Assembly: GCA_016869045.1 (NCBI GenBank)
Contig: VGFC01000012.1
Span: 1-44,004, forward strand
DNA length: 44,004 nt
From: Armatimonadota bacterium
GTDB lineage: Bacteria > Armatimonadota > Zipacnadia > Zipacnadales > VGFC01
Direction: 5' to 3'
The position numbers were made by a program, and so were the translations under genes. The notes beneath the pieces were generated by a model. That model made no database searches, was not told the DNA's origin, and worked only from the letters and a program-made list of their open reading frames with translations. Below, piece by piece: positions 19,826 to 29,600 of this stretch (positions within the stretch are counted from its first letter, which is position 1; each line of letters starts with the position of its first letter).

Positions 19826-20218
19826 GTGCCAGAGACGGGATACTACGGTACCGGGCATCGTAAGGACGCCACCGCCCGCGTGTGGATCAAGGAGGGCAGC
19901 GGTCAGGTCGTGGTCAACGGCAAGCCGCTGGCCGAGTACCTGCCTCGCGAGTCCCTCGTGCAGGTCGTCAACCAGCCCTTCGACTGCACCGACACGGCGG
20001 GCCGGTTCGACGTGCGGGCCTTCGCCAAGGGCGGGGGGCCCTGCGGCCAGGCGGGCGCGCTGCGGCACGGAATCGCCAAGGCGCTGGTCGAGTTCGATGA
20101 GAACCTGCGCAGCGTCCTGCGTCGGCGGGGCTATCTCACCCGCGACCCGCGCGTGAAAGAGCGCAAGCACGCCGGCTTCCGTCGCGCGCGCCGCGGAAAG
20201 CAGTTCTCAAAGCGCTAG
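19826..20218 (+). CDS. rpsI: 30S ribosomal protein S9, GTG start
   Basis: [33 protein letters not shown]...[23 protein letters not shown]...[18 protein letters not shown]. Confidence 0.97.
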   Translation: MPETGYYGTGHRKDATARVWIKEGSGQVVVNGKPLAEYLPRESLVQVVNQPFDCTDTAGRFDVRAFAKGGGPCGQAGALRHGIAKALVEFDENLRSVLRRRGYLTRDPRVKERKHAGFRRARRGKQFSKR

Positions 20219-20270
20219 CCCTTGTGCTATGCTGGGATCGGCGGACACCTCGGCCCTGCGGGTGGAGTCC

Positions 20271-20684
20271 ATGAGACACATGCGGGCAGTCGGTGTGCTG
20301 GTCTTCGCTACGGTGGTCGCGTTGCTCCTTGCAGGATGCGGCAGCGTAGGCGATGTGGGGTATGGCGCCAGCCGGGCGGGCGTCGAGCCCGTCCGCGGCA
20401 CCTACGGCTCCGGGACGTCCCCGTATGCCGCCTCCATGAGTACTCAGCAGCAGACCCAGCGCGTTGAGACTCTGGCCAAGGCGAACGAGAAGACGGAGAA
20501 GAAGACGGCGACGGTCCTGAACAAGATCAAGGCCGAGCCGGACGCTTCTGGTCCGGACGTCGCCGACGTCGAGGTGCCGACCCAGCCGACCCTCGACCCG
20601 CAGATGAAGGCCCTCATCGCCCGCCAGGAGACCGCGCTGCCAGCTGCGGCGGACCGCATCGCGGCGGACGACCTGGACCGGTGA
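20271..20684 (+). CDS. Small predicted lipoprotein of unknown function
   Basis: MRHMRAVGVLVFATVVALLLAGCGS signal peptide II/lipobox; GGTGGAG upstream of ATG. Confidence 0.7.
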   Translation: MRHMRAVGVLVFATVVALLLAGCGSVGDVGYGASRAGVEPVRGTYGSGTSPYAASMSTQQQTQRVETLAKANEKTEKKTATVLNKIKAEPDASGPDVADVEVPTQPTLDPQMKALIARQETALPAAADRIAADDLDR

Positions 20685-20778
20685 CGGGCCGCTTGATCGG
20701 CATGACGGTCGTTCCCTGGCTCTCACGGCGCGCGCAGGCGCGCCGTCTCGCTTTCGCCCGGGCCTCTGGCCACCCACA

Positions 20779-20803
20779 GGAGGACAGGCATTCCTGCCTG
20801 TCC
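20779..20803. repeat. Dispersed palindromic repeat family A, copy 2
   Basis: GGAGGACAGGCATTCCTGCCTGTCC identical to 8725-8749. Confidence 0.8.
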
Positions 20804-20860
20804 GCGCCCGAGCCTCGCCGTGCAAGCGTCGGGAACCTCGCCGCCTCCACGGAGACTAAC

Positions 20861-22891
20861 ATGACTGAGGCGGTTGCGCTTGCCCAGACGTCCCTGAAGA
20901 GGAGCCGCGCGATGCTCTTCGTGCTCACATGCCTGCTCGGAGCTGTCCGTCCCCTCCCTGCACAGGACATCCCTTCGCCCGAAGCGCGCCGCGCCGAGAC
21001 CGTGCGCCTGGTGCTGAAGCACGGGGAGAGCCGCTTCGCGCCTCTGCCCGTCGGTGCCCCACCCCCGCCCGCCTGGGCGCACCTGATGCTCGACTCGGCG
21101 GGCCGCGCGAGCTACGCCGAGGGCAGCCTGGAGTACGCTGCGGCAGTGCTGATGTCCGGCGGCGAGGTCGATCGTGCGGTAGACATCCTACAGGTTGTGT
21201 TGGGGGCTCAGGTCTCCGGCGGCAAGTGCCCGGGTGCGTTCCCGTGGCGACCGAACACCGACCCGGACCCCTACGCGACTGCGTACCTCGCGCCCTGGCT
21301 CGCCTACATTCACCTTCACCTCTCTGATAGGCTGCCCGAGCCCACCCGCAGCCAACTGGCGGATTCACTGCGGCCGGCATTGGGTGCGGTAGGGCGGTTC
21401 TCGGTGGGGCCCGATGACCCGCAGGCGCTGCTGACCAAGGCCGCCGCGCAGGCAATGCTGGGCGCAGCGCTCAACGACGGCCAGGCGAAGGCGAAGGCCG
21501 CCCAGGACTTGGCGGCCTGGCTCAAGCGGATCAGCCAGGAGGGGTTCCGGACCGCGCAGAACCCCACCGCGACGGCCCTCACCGTCGCCTCGCTGCACTG
21601 GATCTGGCTCGCGGAGCCCTCGCCCGAGGCTAGACAGGACGCGGGCGCGGCGCTCGAGTACCTCTATCGGGATCTGGCTCTGCGCTACCAGCCGAAGGCG
21701 GGGATGGTCGGCGGCGCGGTGATCGGGGGAACCTGGGGTGACTATGCGGCGGGTACGGGGCCGACGCGCTATCTGCTGTACGCGCAGTTCGGGCGGCCCG
21801 CGCTGACGTTGGCCGAGCCCTTTGCGATGTTCCTCGCCGTGCCGGGCTTCACGCCGAACGAGGAGACACTCAAGCTGGCCCGCGCGATCGACGTGCCGCG
21901 CACAATCTCCGTACGCACGCCGACTCACACGCTGACCACCCACCTCCAGCCCCGCTTTGCGCTGGGAACGATGAGCGGCCCGGTGGAGGAGGGGACCTCG
22001 CCCGTCGTGCTGACCTACGGGCCGGAGGGCAAGCCCGGCGCCTACCTCACCGTCACCCCGCTGCCCGCGCGCGTCTCAGCCGTACAGAGCGACGGTCGGG
22101 CGCTTGTGAACTTGGACATCGACAATGTCGGCTTCGAGGATGACCGCCTGTTCGTCTACGCGGAGCTACACCTGGGCCTGAAGTCGTCGCTCGACGCGGT
22201 CCTGCTCAACCAGGCCCCCTACACCCAGGACTTCGGCGTGGCGGTGGAGACGCGCGCAAATGTGGTGACCGAAGGAGGCGGGGTCTACACCGCGATCATC
22301 CCGATCATCATGGGGCCGTCAGACACGAAGTCCTACGACGAGCCCGTGGGCCCGGCGCAGCTCGCCTGGGTGCCCGTCGGCGACGGGTCGGACAGCGAAC
22401 TCGTCCTGAAGATGACGGCCCGGTCCATCCGCGGCCGCGAGAAACCGCGCGCCAACTACCGAATCGGCTTCGCCATCGAGATGGCTTCGCGCGAGGACTA
22501 CCCGTCGGGGGACTTCGCAGCGACCATCTACGACAAGCGCCGCGTGAAGCAAGAGACCACGGCCAAGCGCCTGAAGGTGGGGGAGAAGACCGAGGACAGC
22601 CATCGCCCCACCGACATGACGCGTCGCCCCACCGAGCGAGGGAACTGGATCTACGAGACGCGCGTCGTCCAGGACATGACCTTCCTCGGCGAGGACTTCT
22701 CTCTGGAGCTGATTGACGACCTGGAGCAGAACCTCGTCCGCGGCCGGCTGGTCAATGGCGTCGAGGTGCCCTGGGACTTCCTCTACCGTTCGCCGGCCCT
22801 CAACCAGATTGCCGGCGACGGCCTCAGCACCGTGCTGCGTCCTGCTCCGCCGCCTGTGGGAGGGGCTTCAGCCCCGACCGTTCGGGGCTGA
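20861..22891 (+). CDS. Large predicted secreted protein, function unknown
   Basis: Long ORF; ATG at 20861 with GGAG upstream; hydrophobic AMLFVLTCLLGAVRPLPAQD signal-like segment; start at 20681 unlikely because it would translate repeat family A. Confidence 0.65.
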   Translation: MTEAVALAQTSLKRSRAMLFVLTCLLGAVRPLPAQDIPSPEARRAETVRLVLKHGESRFAPLPVGAPPPPAWAHLMLDSAGRASYAEGSLEYAAAVLMSGGEVDRAVDILQVVLGAQVSGGKCPGAFPWRPNTDPDPYATAYLAPWLAYIHLHLSDRLPEPTRSQLADSLRPALGAVGRFSVGPDDPQALLTKAAAQAMLGAALNDGQAKAKAAQDLAAWLKRISQEGFRTAQNPTATALTVASLHWIWLAEPSPEARQDAGAALEYLYRDLALRYQPKAGMVGGAVIGGTWGDYAAGTGPTRYLLYAQFGRPALTLAEPFAMFLAVPGFTPNEETLKLARAIDVPRTISVRTPTHTLTTHLQPRFALGTMSGPVEEGTSPVVLTYGPEGKPGAYLTVTPLPARVSAVQSDGRALVNLDIDNVGFEDDRLFVYAELHLGLKSSLDAVLLNQAPYTQDFGVAVETRANVVTEGGGVYTAIIPIIMGPSDTKSYDEPVGPAQLAWVPVGDGSDSELVLKMTARSIRGREKPRANYRIGFAIEMASREDYPSGDFAATIYDKRRVKQETTAKRLKVGEKTEDSHRPTDMTRRPTERGNWIYETRVVQDMTFLGEDFSLELIDDLEQNLVRGRLVNGVEVPWDFLYRSPALNQIAGDGLSTVLRPAPPPVGGASAPTVRG

Positions 22892-22906
22892 AGCCCCTCC
22901 CACAGG
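22853..22906. repeat. 54-bp near-perfect palindrome overlapping the end of the preceding CDS
   Basis: CCTGTGGGAGGGGCTTCAGCCCCGA-ccgt-TCGGGGCTGAAGCCCCTCCCACAGG, 25-bp arms with 4-nt loop. Confidence 0.9.
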
Positions 22907-22962
22907 AAACCACGCAGGTCTTCGGGCTCTCCGCGCCCAAGTCTCCCCACGGGTGATCCTCA

Positions 22963-25900
22963 ATGCGTTGGCCCATCTTCCTCCTGTCCATCCTGTTGCC
23001 GTGTGCCTGTCCCGCCTCCCGCGTCGCCAAGCGGGTCGTGCGGGCCGATGCGGCGGGGGCGAACGAACGTCTCCTCAACCGCGGCTTTGAGACCCCCGGA
23101 GACGCGGCGAATCCGGCGCAGGCGTGGGGCTTCTGGGACCGCGGGTATCAGGTCGAGCGCACGGTGGTGCGCACGGGCCAGGCCGCGGCGCGGTGCACTT
23201 CGGACGACGCCGCGATCCAGCAGGGGGCTGCTCAGTCCGCCGTGCTGAGCCAGACCGAGCCCACGCCCGTGGTGGCCTCCGGCTGGAGCAAGGCCGAGAG
23301 CGTCTCCGGTTCCCCGAACGCGGACTACTCCGTCTACGTGGACATCGACTTCACCGACGGCGATCACCTGTGGGGTCAGGTGTCGCCCTTCGACACCGGC
23401 ACCCACGACTGGCAGTTCCGCCAGGTCATCATCGTCCCCGAGAAGCCCATCGAGCGCTTGACGGTCTACGGCCTCTTCCGCGGCCACACGGGCACCGCGT
23501 ACTTCGATGACTTCTCGCTGTCCGAGCTGGCCCTCGCGGGAGGCGCCGGGCTCTTCGATGGAGTGCCCACGACCGATGGCGACCCGCCGCTGGGGCTGAC
23601 GGATGCGGAAGCCGTCGCGGCTCCCGACCTGCGGCTGCGCGTGGATCGCACCACGGGGGGCGTCGCGGTAGGGGAGAGGGCGGGCGGCTTCCTGCTCCGC
23701 GACGTCGCCGCCGAGTCCGACTTCCTCCAGCCGACCGAGGCGAAGGTCACGCGCGACGGCGAGACGGTTCGGCTGCAGGCCGCGTGCCCCGAGCTGAAGC
23801 TGGATCTGTCGGCGTCCCTCAGGGCACAAGGGGATGCGGTCCGCATCGACGGCGAGGTGCGTGACGGCACGGCGGCCGACCGCGCGGTCGCGGTGTACGT
23901 CGTGCTGCCGGCAGACTCCGTGGGCGGCGAGTTCGGACGGGACATGCGGACCGCCGTCCCGATCGACAAGCCCGGCACCTACGCGGACACAGTCACCATC
24001 GGGGTGGGCACGAACGGCCGCATGAGCCGCTACCCACTCGCGCCAGTGGTTCGCGGCAACGAAGCGCTCTGCGTCGCTACGCCCCTCGACATGCCGCGCG
24101 TGTCGCGCCTGGCGTACGATGCACGCAGCCGCGAACTGTACGCGGCCTTCGATCTCGGCCTCAGCCCGGATACGCGCAAGTTCCCCTCCTCGGCCACGTT
24201 CAGCCTGCTGCTCTACCGGTTCGACCCCGCGTGGGGCTTCCGCGCCGCGCTCCGGCGCTACTACGACCTGTTCCCCGAGTACTTCGTGAAGCGTATCGAG
24301 CGCGAGGGCATCTGGATGCCCTTCACCGACATTGCCACTGTGCCCGACGCCGCCGACTTCGGCTTCCAGTTCAAGGAGGGCGATGACAACGTCCCCTGGG
24401 ACGAGGCGCACAACATCGACAGCTTCGTCTACACGGAACCGATGAGCCACTGGCTGCCGCTCGCGAAGGACGTGCCGCGCACCTACGACGCCGCCCTCGC
24501 CGAGCTGAAGCGCCTCGCCGCGACCGACCCGCAATCACAGGCTACACTGAACTCGGCCTACACGAACGCGGACGGCTCCCTTCACCTCTGGGTCCTGAAC
24601 GCTCCCTGGTGCGATGGCGCCCTGATCACAGGCAACCCCGACCCCGACCTGTTCGCCGATCGCCCGGACTTGGCGACGCAGGCTGAGGTGAAGTTCGCCG
24701 CCATAGAGCAGGCCTTCGCGCGCGCCGGGCGGACCGATACGACGGCCTGGCGTGACTTCGGAGCGGGGTTCGAGACGGTAGCGGACACGGCGCACGCGGG
24801 CGCCCGCTCCGTCCGCTGCACGAACGCGGCGGGGGAGCTCCACGGCGCCTCGCAGCTCATACTCCTCAACCAGACTGAGCCCCGCGACTTCACGGCGCGG
24901 GCCTGGTCACGCGCCGAGGGCGTCACCGGCGAGCCTGACAACAGCTACGCGCTCTACCTGGACCTCGTCCTCGCCGATGGCACGCCGAGCTACGGGCATG
25001 TGGCGCCGTTCGCTGTCGGCACGCACGACTGGGAGCAGGCGGAGGTGGTGGTCCATATCGACAAGCCCGTCCGGTCGGCTGTGGTCCACCTGCTGTTCCG
25101 CAACCAGCACTCGGGGACGGTGTGGTTCGATGATGTCTCGCTCGTCGAGTCGGGTTCCGACAAGAACCTCGTCGCCGATCCCGGCTTCGAGCCGCCCCCC
25201 GAGCCGCCGAAGCCCTGCGAGCTTGACGGGACGTACATCGACTCCTACGAGATGGCGGGCACGGAGCAGAACTACCGCCGCGAGCACTGGGCCTATACCG
25301 ACCTGCCGCTGACCTTCGCCCTCACCACCAGGCAGGTCTGCTCGCTCGGCATCTTCCACACCTACGAGTTCGAGCGCGAGTTGGCCGAGCGGATGCACTC
25401 CCGCGGCAAGCTCCTGTTCGCCAACGCGGTCCTGAGCAGCTTCGCGTTCCCCGCGCATCTCCTGGACGTGCTGGGGATTGAGACCGACTGGGCGCCCGGC
25501 GGCAAGTACACGCCGAACTCCGATGAGATCATGAACTTCCGGCGCGCGCTCTGCTATCAGAAGCCCTACCTGCTGCTCCTGAACACGAACTACAACGCCT
25601 TCGAACCCGCGTGGGTCGAGCGCTACTTCAGGCGCTGCGCCTTCTACGCGATCTTCCCCAGCTTCTTCAGCCACAACGCGGCGGACGATCCCTATTGGCA
25701 GAACGCGGCGCTCTACAACCGCGACCGCCCGCTGTTCAAGCGCTACATCCCGGTCATCTCGACCCTCAACGCCGCTGGTTGGCAACCGGTCACCCACGCG
25801 CGCGTGTCCGGTGGCGAAGGGAAGGTGTACGTAGAGCGCTTCGGCAGCGACCCGGAGGCCGGCCTCTACCTCACGCTGTTCAACGACAGCGATGCCGAAC

Positions 25901-26061
25901 GGCAGTACTCACTGGAGATCGACGCGAAGGCCTTGGGGCTGGCTGCCGCCTCGGGGACGGACGTACTGGCCGACAAGCCCCTCTCGTTCTCAAGGGAGGA
26001 GAACGCGCTCAGCCTGGAGGGCACCCTCCAGGCTGAGGATGTTCGGGTCATCAAGCTCTGA
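22963..26061 (+). CDS. Large secreted glycosidase-like protein with two similar carbohydrate-binding-like (jelly-roll) modules
   Basis: Signal-like N-terminus MRWPIFLLSILLPCACPAS; N-terminal module ending HTGTAYFDDFSLSE and internal module ending HSGTVWFDDVSLVE; flanking sequence looks like a barrel-type hydrolase. Confidence 0.6.
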   Translation: MRWPIFLLSILLPCACPASRVAKRVVRADAAGANERLLNRGFETPGDAANPAQAWGFWDRGYQVERTVVRTGQAAARCTSDDAAIQQGAAQSAVLSQTEPTPVVASGWSKAESVSGSPNADYSVYVDIDFTDGDHLWGQVSPFDTGTHDWQFRQVIIVPEKPIERLTVYGLFRGHTGTAYFDDFSLSELALAGGAGLFDGVPTTDGDPPLGLTDAEAVAAPDLRLRVDRTTGGVAVGERAGGFLLRDVAAESDFLQPTEAKVTRDGETVRLQAACPELKLDLSASLRAQGDAVRIDGEVRDGTAADRAVAVYVVLPADSVGGEFGRDMRTAVPIDKPGTYADTVTIGVGTNGRMSRYPLAPVVRGNEALCVATPLDMPRVSRLAYDARSRELYAAFDLGLSPDTRKFPSSATFSLLLYRFDPAWGFRAALRRYYDLFPEYFVKRIEREGIWMPFTDIATVPDAADFGFQFKEGDDNVPWDEAHNIDSFVYTEPMSHWLPLAKDVPRTYDAALAELKRLAATDPQSQATLNSAYTNADGSLHLWVLNAPWCDGALITGNPDPDLFADRPDLATQAEVKFAAIEQAFARAGRTDTTAWRDFGAGFETVADTAHAGARSVRCTNAAGELHGASQLILLNQTEPRDFTARAWSRAEGVTGEPDNSYALYLDLVLADGTPSYGHVAPFAVGTHDWEQAEVVVHIDKPVRSAVVHLLFRNQHSGTVWFDDVSLVESGSDKNLVADPGFEPPPEPPKPCELDGTYIDSYEMAGTEQNYRREHWAYTDLPLTFALTTRQVCSLGIFHTYEFERELAERMHSRGKLLFANAVLSSFAFPAHLLDVLGIETDWAPGGKYTPNSDEIMNFRRALCYQKPYLLLLNTNYNAFEPAWVERYFRRCAFYAIFPSFFSHNAADDPYWQNAALYNRDRPLFKRYIPVISTLNAAGWQPVTHARVSGGEGKVYVERFGSDPEAGLYLTLFNDSDAERQYSLEIDAKALGLAAASGTDVLADKPLSFSREENALSLEGTLQAEDVRVIKL

Positions 26062-26127
26062 AAAAGAGGGACACCATACCAATTTCGCAAGACGTCTCGC
26101 GAAATTGGTATGGTGTCCCTCTTTTTC
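26060..26127. terminator. 68-bp palindrome with A-tract/T-tract ends between convergent genes; likely bidirectional terminator and/or repeat element
   Basis: GAAAAAGAGGGACACCATACCAATTTCGC (26060-26088) and its exact reverse complement (26099-26127), 10-nt spacer AAGACGTCTC containing the palindrome AGACGTCT. Confidence 0.85.
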
Positions 26128-26595
26128 TCAGGGCGTGGGTTGCTTCTGGTAGACCTGCTCCTGCGAGACGGTGACCTGCCCCTGCGCGACGCGGCGGGTG
26201 ATGGACAGCGTGGTGGCCGCCTGGTCATCGAAGTGCCCGGGCAGGCGCGCCGTCTTGCCCTCCAGCGCCGGGTTGATCGTCGAGTCCTCGACGTTGAGCA
26301 CCAGCACGCCGCTGTCGATGCGCCACGTTCCGGTCTCAGTGGCGATGACGTTGTCGGCGCCATCGAGGTAGTCGATCACGTAGCGCAGGTTGCCCTGGAA
26401 GGTCCAGATGGCCTGTGCGGCCTGAATCCACGAGGGCTTGCCGTCGTTGAAGACCTGGTAGAGCTTCCAGATGCCGTACATCTTGTTGGCGGCGAGTGCG
26501 AAACCGATCACGCCTCCCCCGCCGCACCCTGAGAGCCACGGCAGCATCGACAACAGGAGCAACAGAGCGACCACCCGCAGGTAGATACGGTTCAT
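26128..26595 (-). CDS. Predicted lipoprotein of unknown function
   Basis: MNRIYLRVVALLLLLSMLPWLSGCGGGG lipobox; TGTW/lipocalin-like ETGTWRIDSGVLVLN stretch. Confidence 0.7.
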   Translation of the reverse strand: MNRIYLRVVALLLLLSMLPWLSGCGGGGVIGFALAANKMYGIWKLYQVFNDGKPSWIQAAQAIWTFQGNLRYVIDYLDGADNVIATETGTWRIDSGVLVLNVEDSTINPALEGKTARLPGHFDDQAATTLSITRRVAQGQVTVSQEQVYQKQPTP

Positions 26596-26669
26596 TGCCT
26601 TGAGTCCTCCGAGTGAGTGCATTCCGCCTCCCACTTCGCCGCCGAGGCCCGTTCTCCTTCCGAGACGCG

Positions 26670-29600
26670 CTATCGGGTCACGGTTACCGGGTTGTGAGCG
26701 CGCTCGTAGTCCAGCGCCGCGAACCCCGGCGCGGAGAAGCCCGGCTCATCGGCCCGGTGCAGGAAGTACGCCACGGTCGCCGGCTCCTTGCGCCCCGTAT
26801 TGAGCCCGACGCCCCCCCAGGAGCCCGCATCCCAGTACGTCAGGCTGTCGTGCGGCGTGACGGCCACGCAGGACAGGGCCCAAGTTGGCGCGTCGTCCGC
26901 CGGCCCCCAGGTCGCATACCACTTCGGCCCGACGTTCTTCCCCGACACGTCCTCGGCGTCGCCCTTCCCGTCGATGATGGCATCGTTGCCCTTGTCATCC
27001 TCGAACCAGCAGGGAGCGCTGTAGTAGGCCCGGCTCAGCGTGCCGAAGCGCTCTGGAGAGAGCGTAGTCACCTCGAAGTGGTCGGGGTAGAACGTGTAGA
27101 GCTTCTCATACGAGTGCCCGCCGCGCAGGCTCTTCTTCACCCGCACCTCGGTCAGGACGGGCCCGTCTTGCAGCACCTCCAGGCTCTGCACCTCGCCGAC
27201 CTCATCCACCCAGCCCGTGTCGCCCGAGGAGGCGCCCAGGTTGGCCAGGATCTGCGTAGCAGGGCTCGTCCAGTACGCCGTCAGGCCGCGAATGTAGCCC
27301 TCGCCGAACTTCACGAAGCACGACTGCCCGCGGTAGCCGCTGCCGTCCGGCGGCCAGCTTGCCCTCGGCAGCAGGGCGTGCCGGTGCGCGTCGAGCCCGT
27401 CAAAGTGCACGCGACACGCGACCGCGGTCCCCGCGCCATGGTCGCCGGGAAGCTGCCAGACGAGCTCCCGCCGCTCCGGTCCGGCGTCCACATACTGGGT
27501 GGGGCACCAACGCTGTTCGAGGGGGGTATCTCCCAGGACCTCCACCCGGAGCGAGTCGGGGTCGGCCTTCCCAGGCTTCCCGACCGCGGCGCGCTCGACG
27601 TCCGCGTCGAAGGCCATGCGCACAACGGGGGCGTGACGCGACAGCCTACCCATCTCCACCGTCACGTCCACCGACGCGTCCCACAGCGATAGATCGGGCC
27701 GACACAGGAGCTCGACCCCGCTCAGGTTGTCCGCCGTGCAAAGCTCGTCAGTGTCCACCGCTTCGGCCCGCAGGCCCACGAGGTGCCGGACGTCGTAGGG
27801 CGTCGTGTCCAGACGGAACGACACGGGGGCCTCGCCGCCCGCCGCGACGTCCACGGTGGTCTCGGCCAGCGTGTGGCCGTCCTTGTGCGCGTAGCCGCCG
27901 CCCACCACGCGCCCCAGAGACAGCATCGTGACCTTGACCTGGCTCGCCTTGCGCCCGCCCAGGTTCACGACCCTTGCCCGCAGGTCGAGCTGCTCCCCCT
28001 GTCGGCAGTCGACGGCTCCCTTGGGCGACACCATCTCGACCACCAGCTCAGCGTGGTCCCTGAGCGCCTCCGCGCCGACCAGCAGGGCGGTCGGGGAGCC
28101 TCGCAGCTCCAGTTCCACCATCCCCTTCGTGGCCTCCAGCCTCCCGCCGAAGGCGTAGGGCCGGCCGTCGCCGTCGAGCTTCACAGGACGCCAGGGCCCG
28201 GCCCCCACGTCCGGCCACAGGCCTTGCGGGTTCACACGGACGCGCTGGTCGGTCCCGGCGATGACGCGGATCATCGCCGGCCCCTCCCGCCGGAGCGTGA
28301 TCGGGTAGCCGCCGGGGACCCCCACCAGCCCCGGCACATCGCCCTGCGCGAAGAGATAGCCGTCGCTGCGGATCAGCGTGGTCGTCTTGCCCTGCGGCGC
28401 GACGGTGCGGTACTGCTCGATCTTGGGGCCCTTGGCGTAGAAGCCGTACTGCGGCAGCACGAACTCCTGCTTGCGATGCTTCAGCGTCCAGGGCGCCTCG
28501 CCGAAGTTCACCCACACCTCCGTCCCGTCGCCGAAGACGGTCTTCTGCACCGCATGGTCCTCGGTCACGAACTCGTGGCTCACGAGTTCCTCGAAGCCGA
28601 TCTGCTCGTGCAGCTTGCACGTGTTGCGGTAGCTCTCCAGGAGCCGCTCCCGCAGGATCTGGTCGCGCCAGTCGAAGCTGTATGGCTGGTTCACCCAGTA
28701 CAGCGGCACCGTGCCGTAGAGCACGTTGGAGGCGTCCTGCTTGTCGGCGAGGTCGGGCGCGGCGTTGTACAAGTGGCCCGTGCTGTCGCCCCAGTACCAC
28801 GTGGATACGACACAGTCATGGAACACGAGCTCCCACAGCGGCACGCGGTAGACGTGGCCGATTCCGTACTTCAGGTAGTCCTCGCCGATCGCCTCGCGCG
28901 TCTGGGGGATGTTCACCCCCACGTGCCCCGCGGGCCACGAGTAGAACCCGCCGGACTGCATCCCCTCCCAGTAGCTGTAGTACGGCACGCCGTACCAGCG
29001 GCCATGCTCTCCGCCGAGCACGAGGCCCAGGTCGCTCACGTACTTCGCCAAGGCCTCGTTTGCGCGGCGGTACTCCTCGCGGGTCAGCGGATGCTCCGCG
29101 TCGTAGCATTCCAGCAGCCCGGACGCGGTGGTCACGTCCAGGAAGCGCGCGTTGAACGGGTGCTTCTCCAGCAGCGGCGGGATCTGCAGCGAGGCCGCCT
29201 TCACTGCGAGCGCCGGGCAGAGCTTCATGAACACCGTCTTCTTGTCCCACGTCACCCAGCCCTGGACCGGCTCACCCTTCGCGTTCTTGATCGCCGAGGC
29301 CGGAAGGGGCGCGCGCTCGGACTGGTCCAGCGATCCCTCCTGGATATCGACGTAGTTGTCGTACTCGCTGATGAGGTACCCGAGCGCCTTGACAGCCTCC
29401 ATGTCCTCCTTCGAGCCGCGCCAGTTCACGATCATCCGGTCGATGCCTGCGGCCTTGGCCTGCCGACAGAAGTCCAGCCCCCACGCACCCCAGATGTCGG
29501 GCGCGCCCGCGAGCTTCGCCACGTCGGGGATGCGCTGCTGCTTCTCTCGCTGCGTGACCAGCAGCCCGTGTTCCTTGGCGTAGGTCCGATAGCGCTTGCA

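Noticed and set aside
22960-24534. 524-aa minus-strand ORF opposite the 1032-aa protein gene
   Set aside because: Antisense shadow; the + strand frame has a signal peptide and repeated modules.
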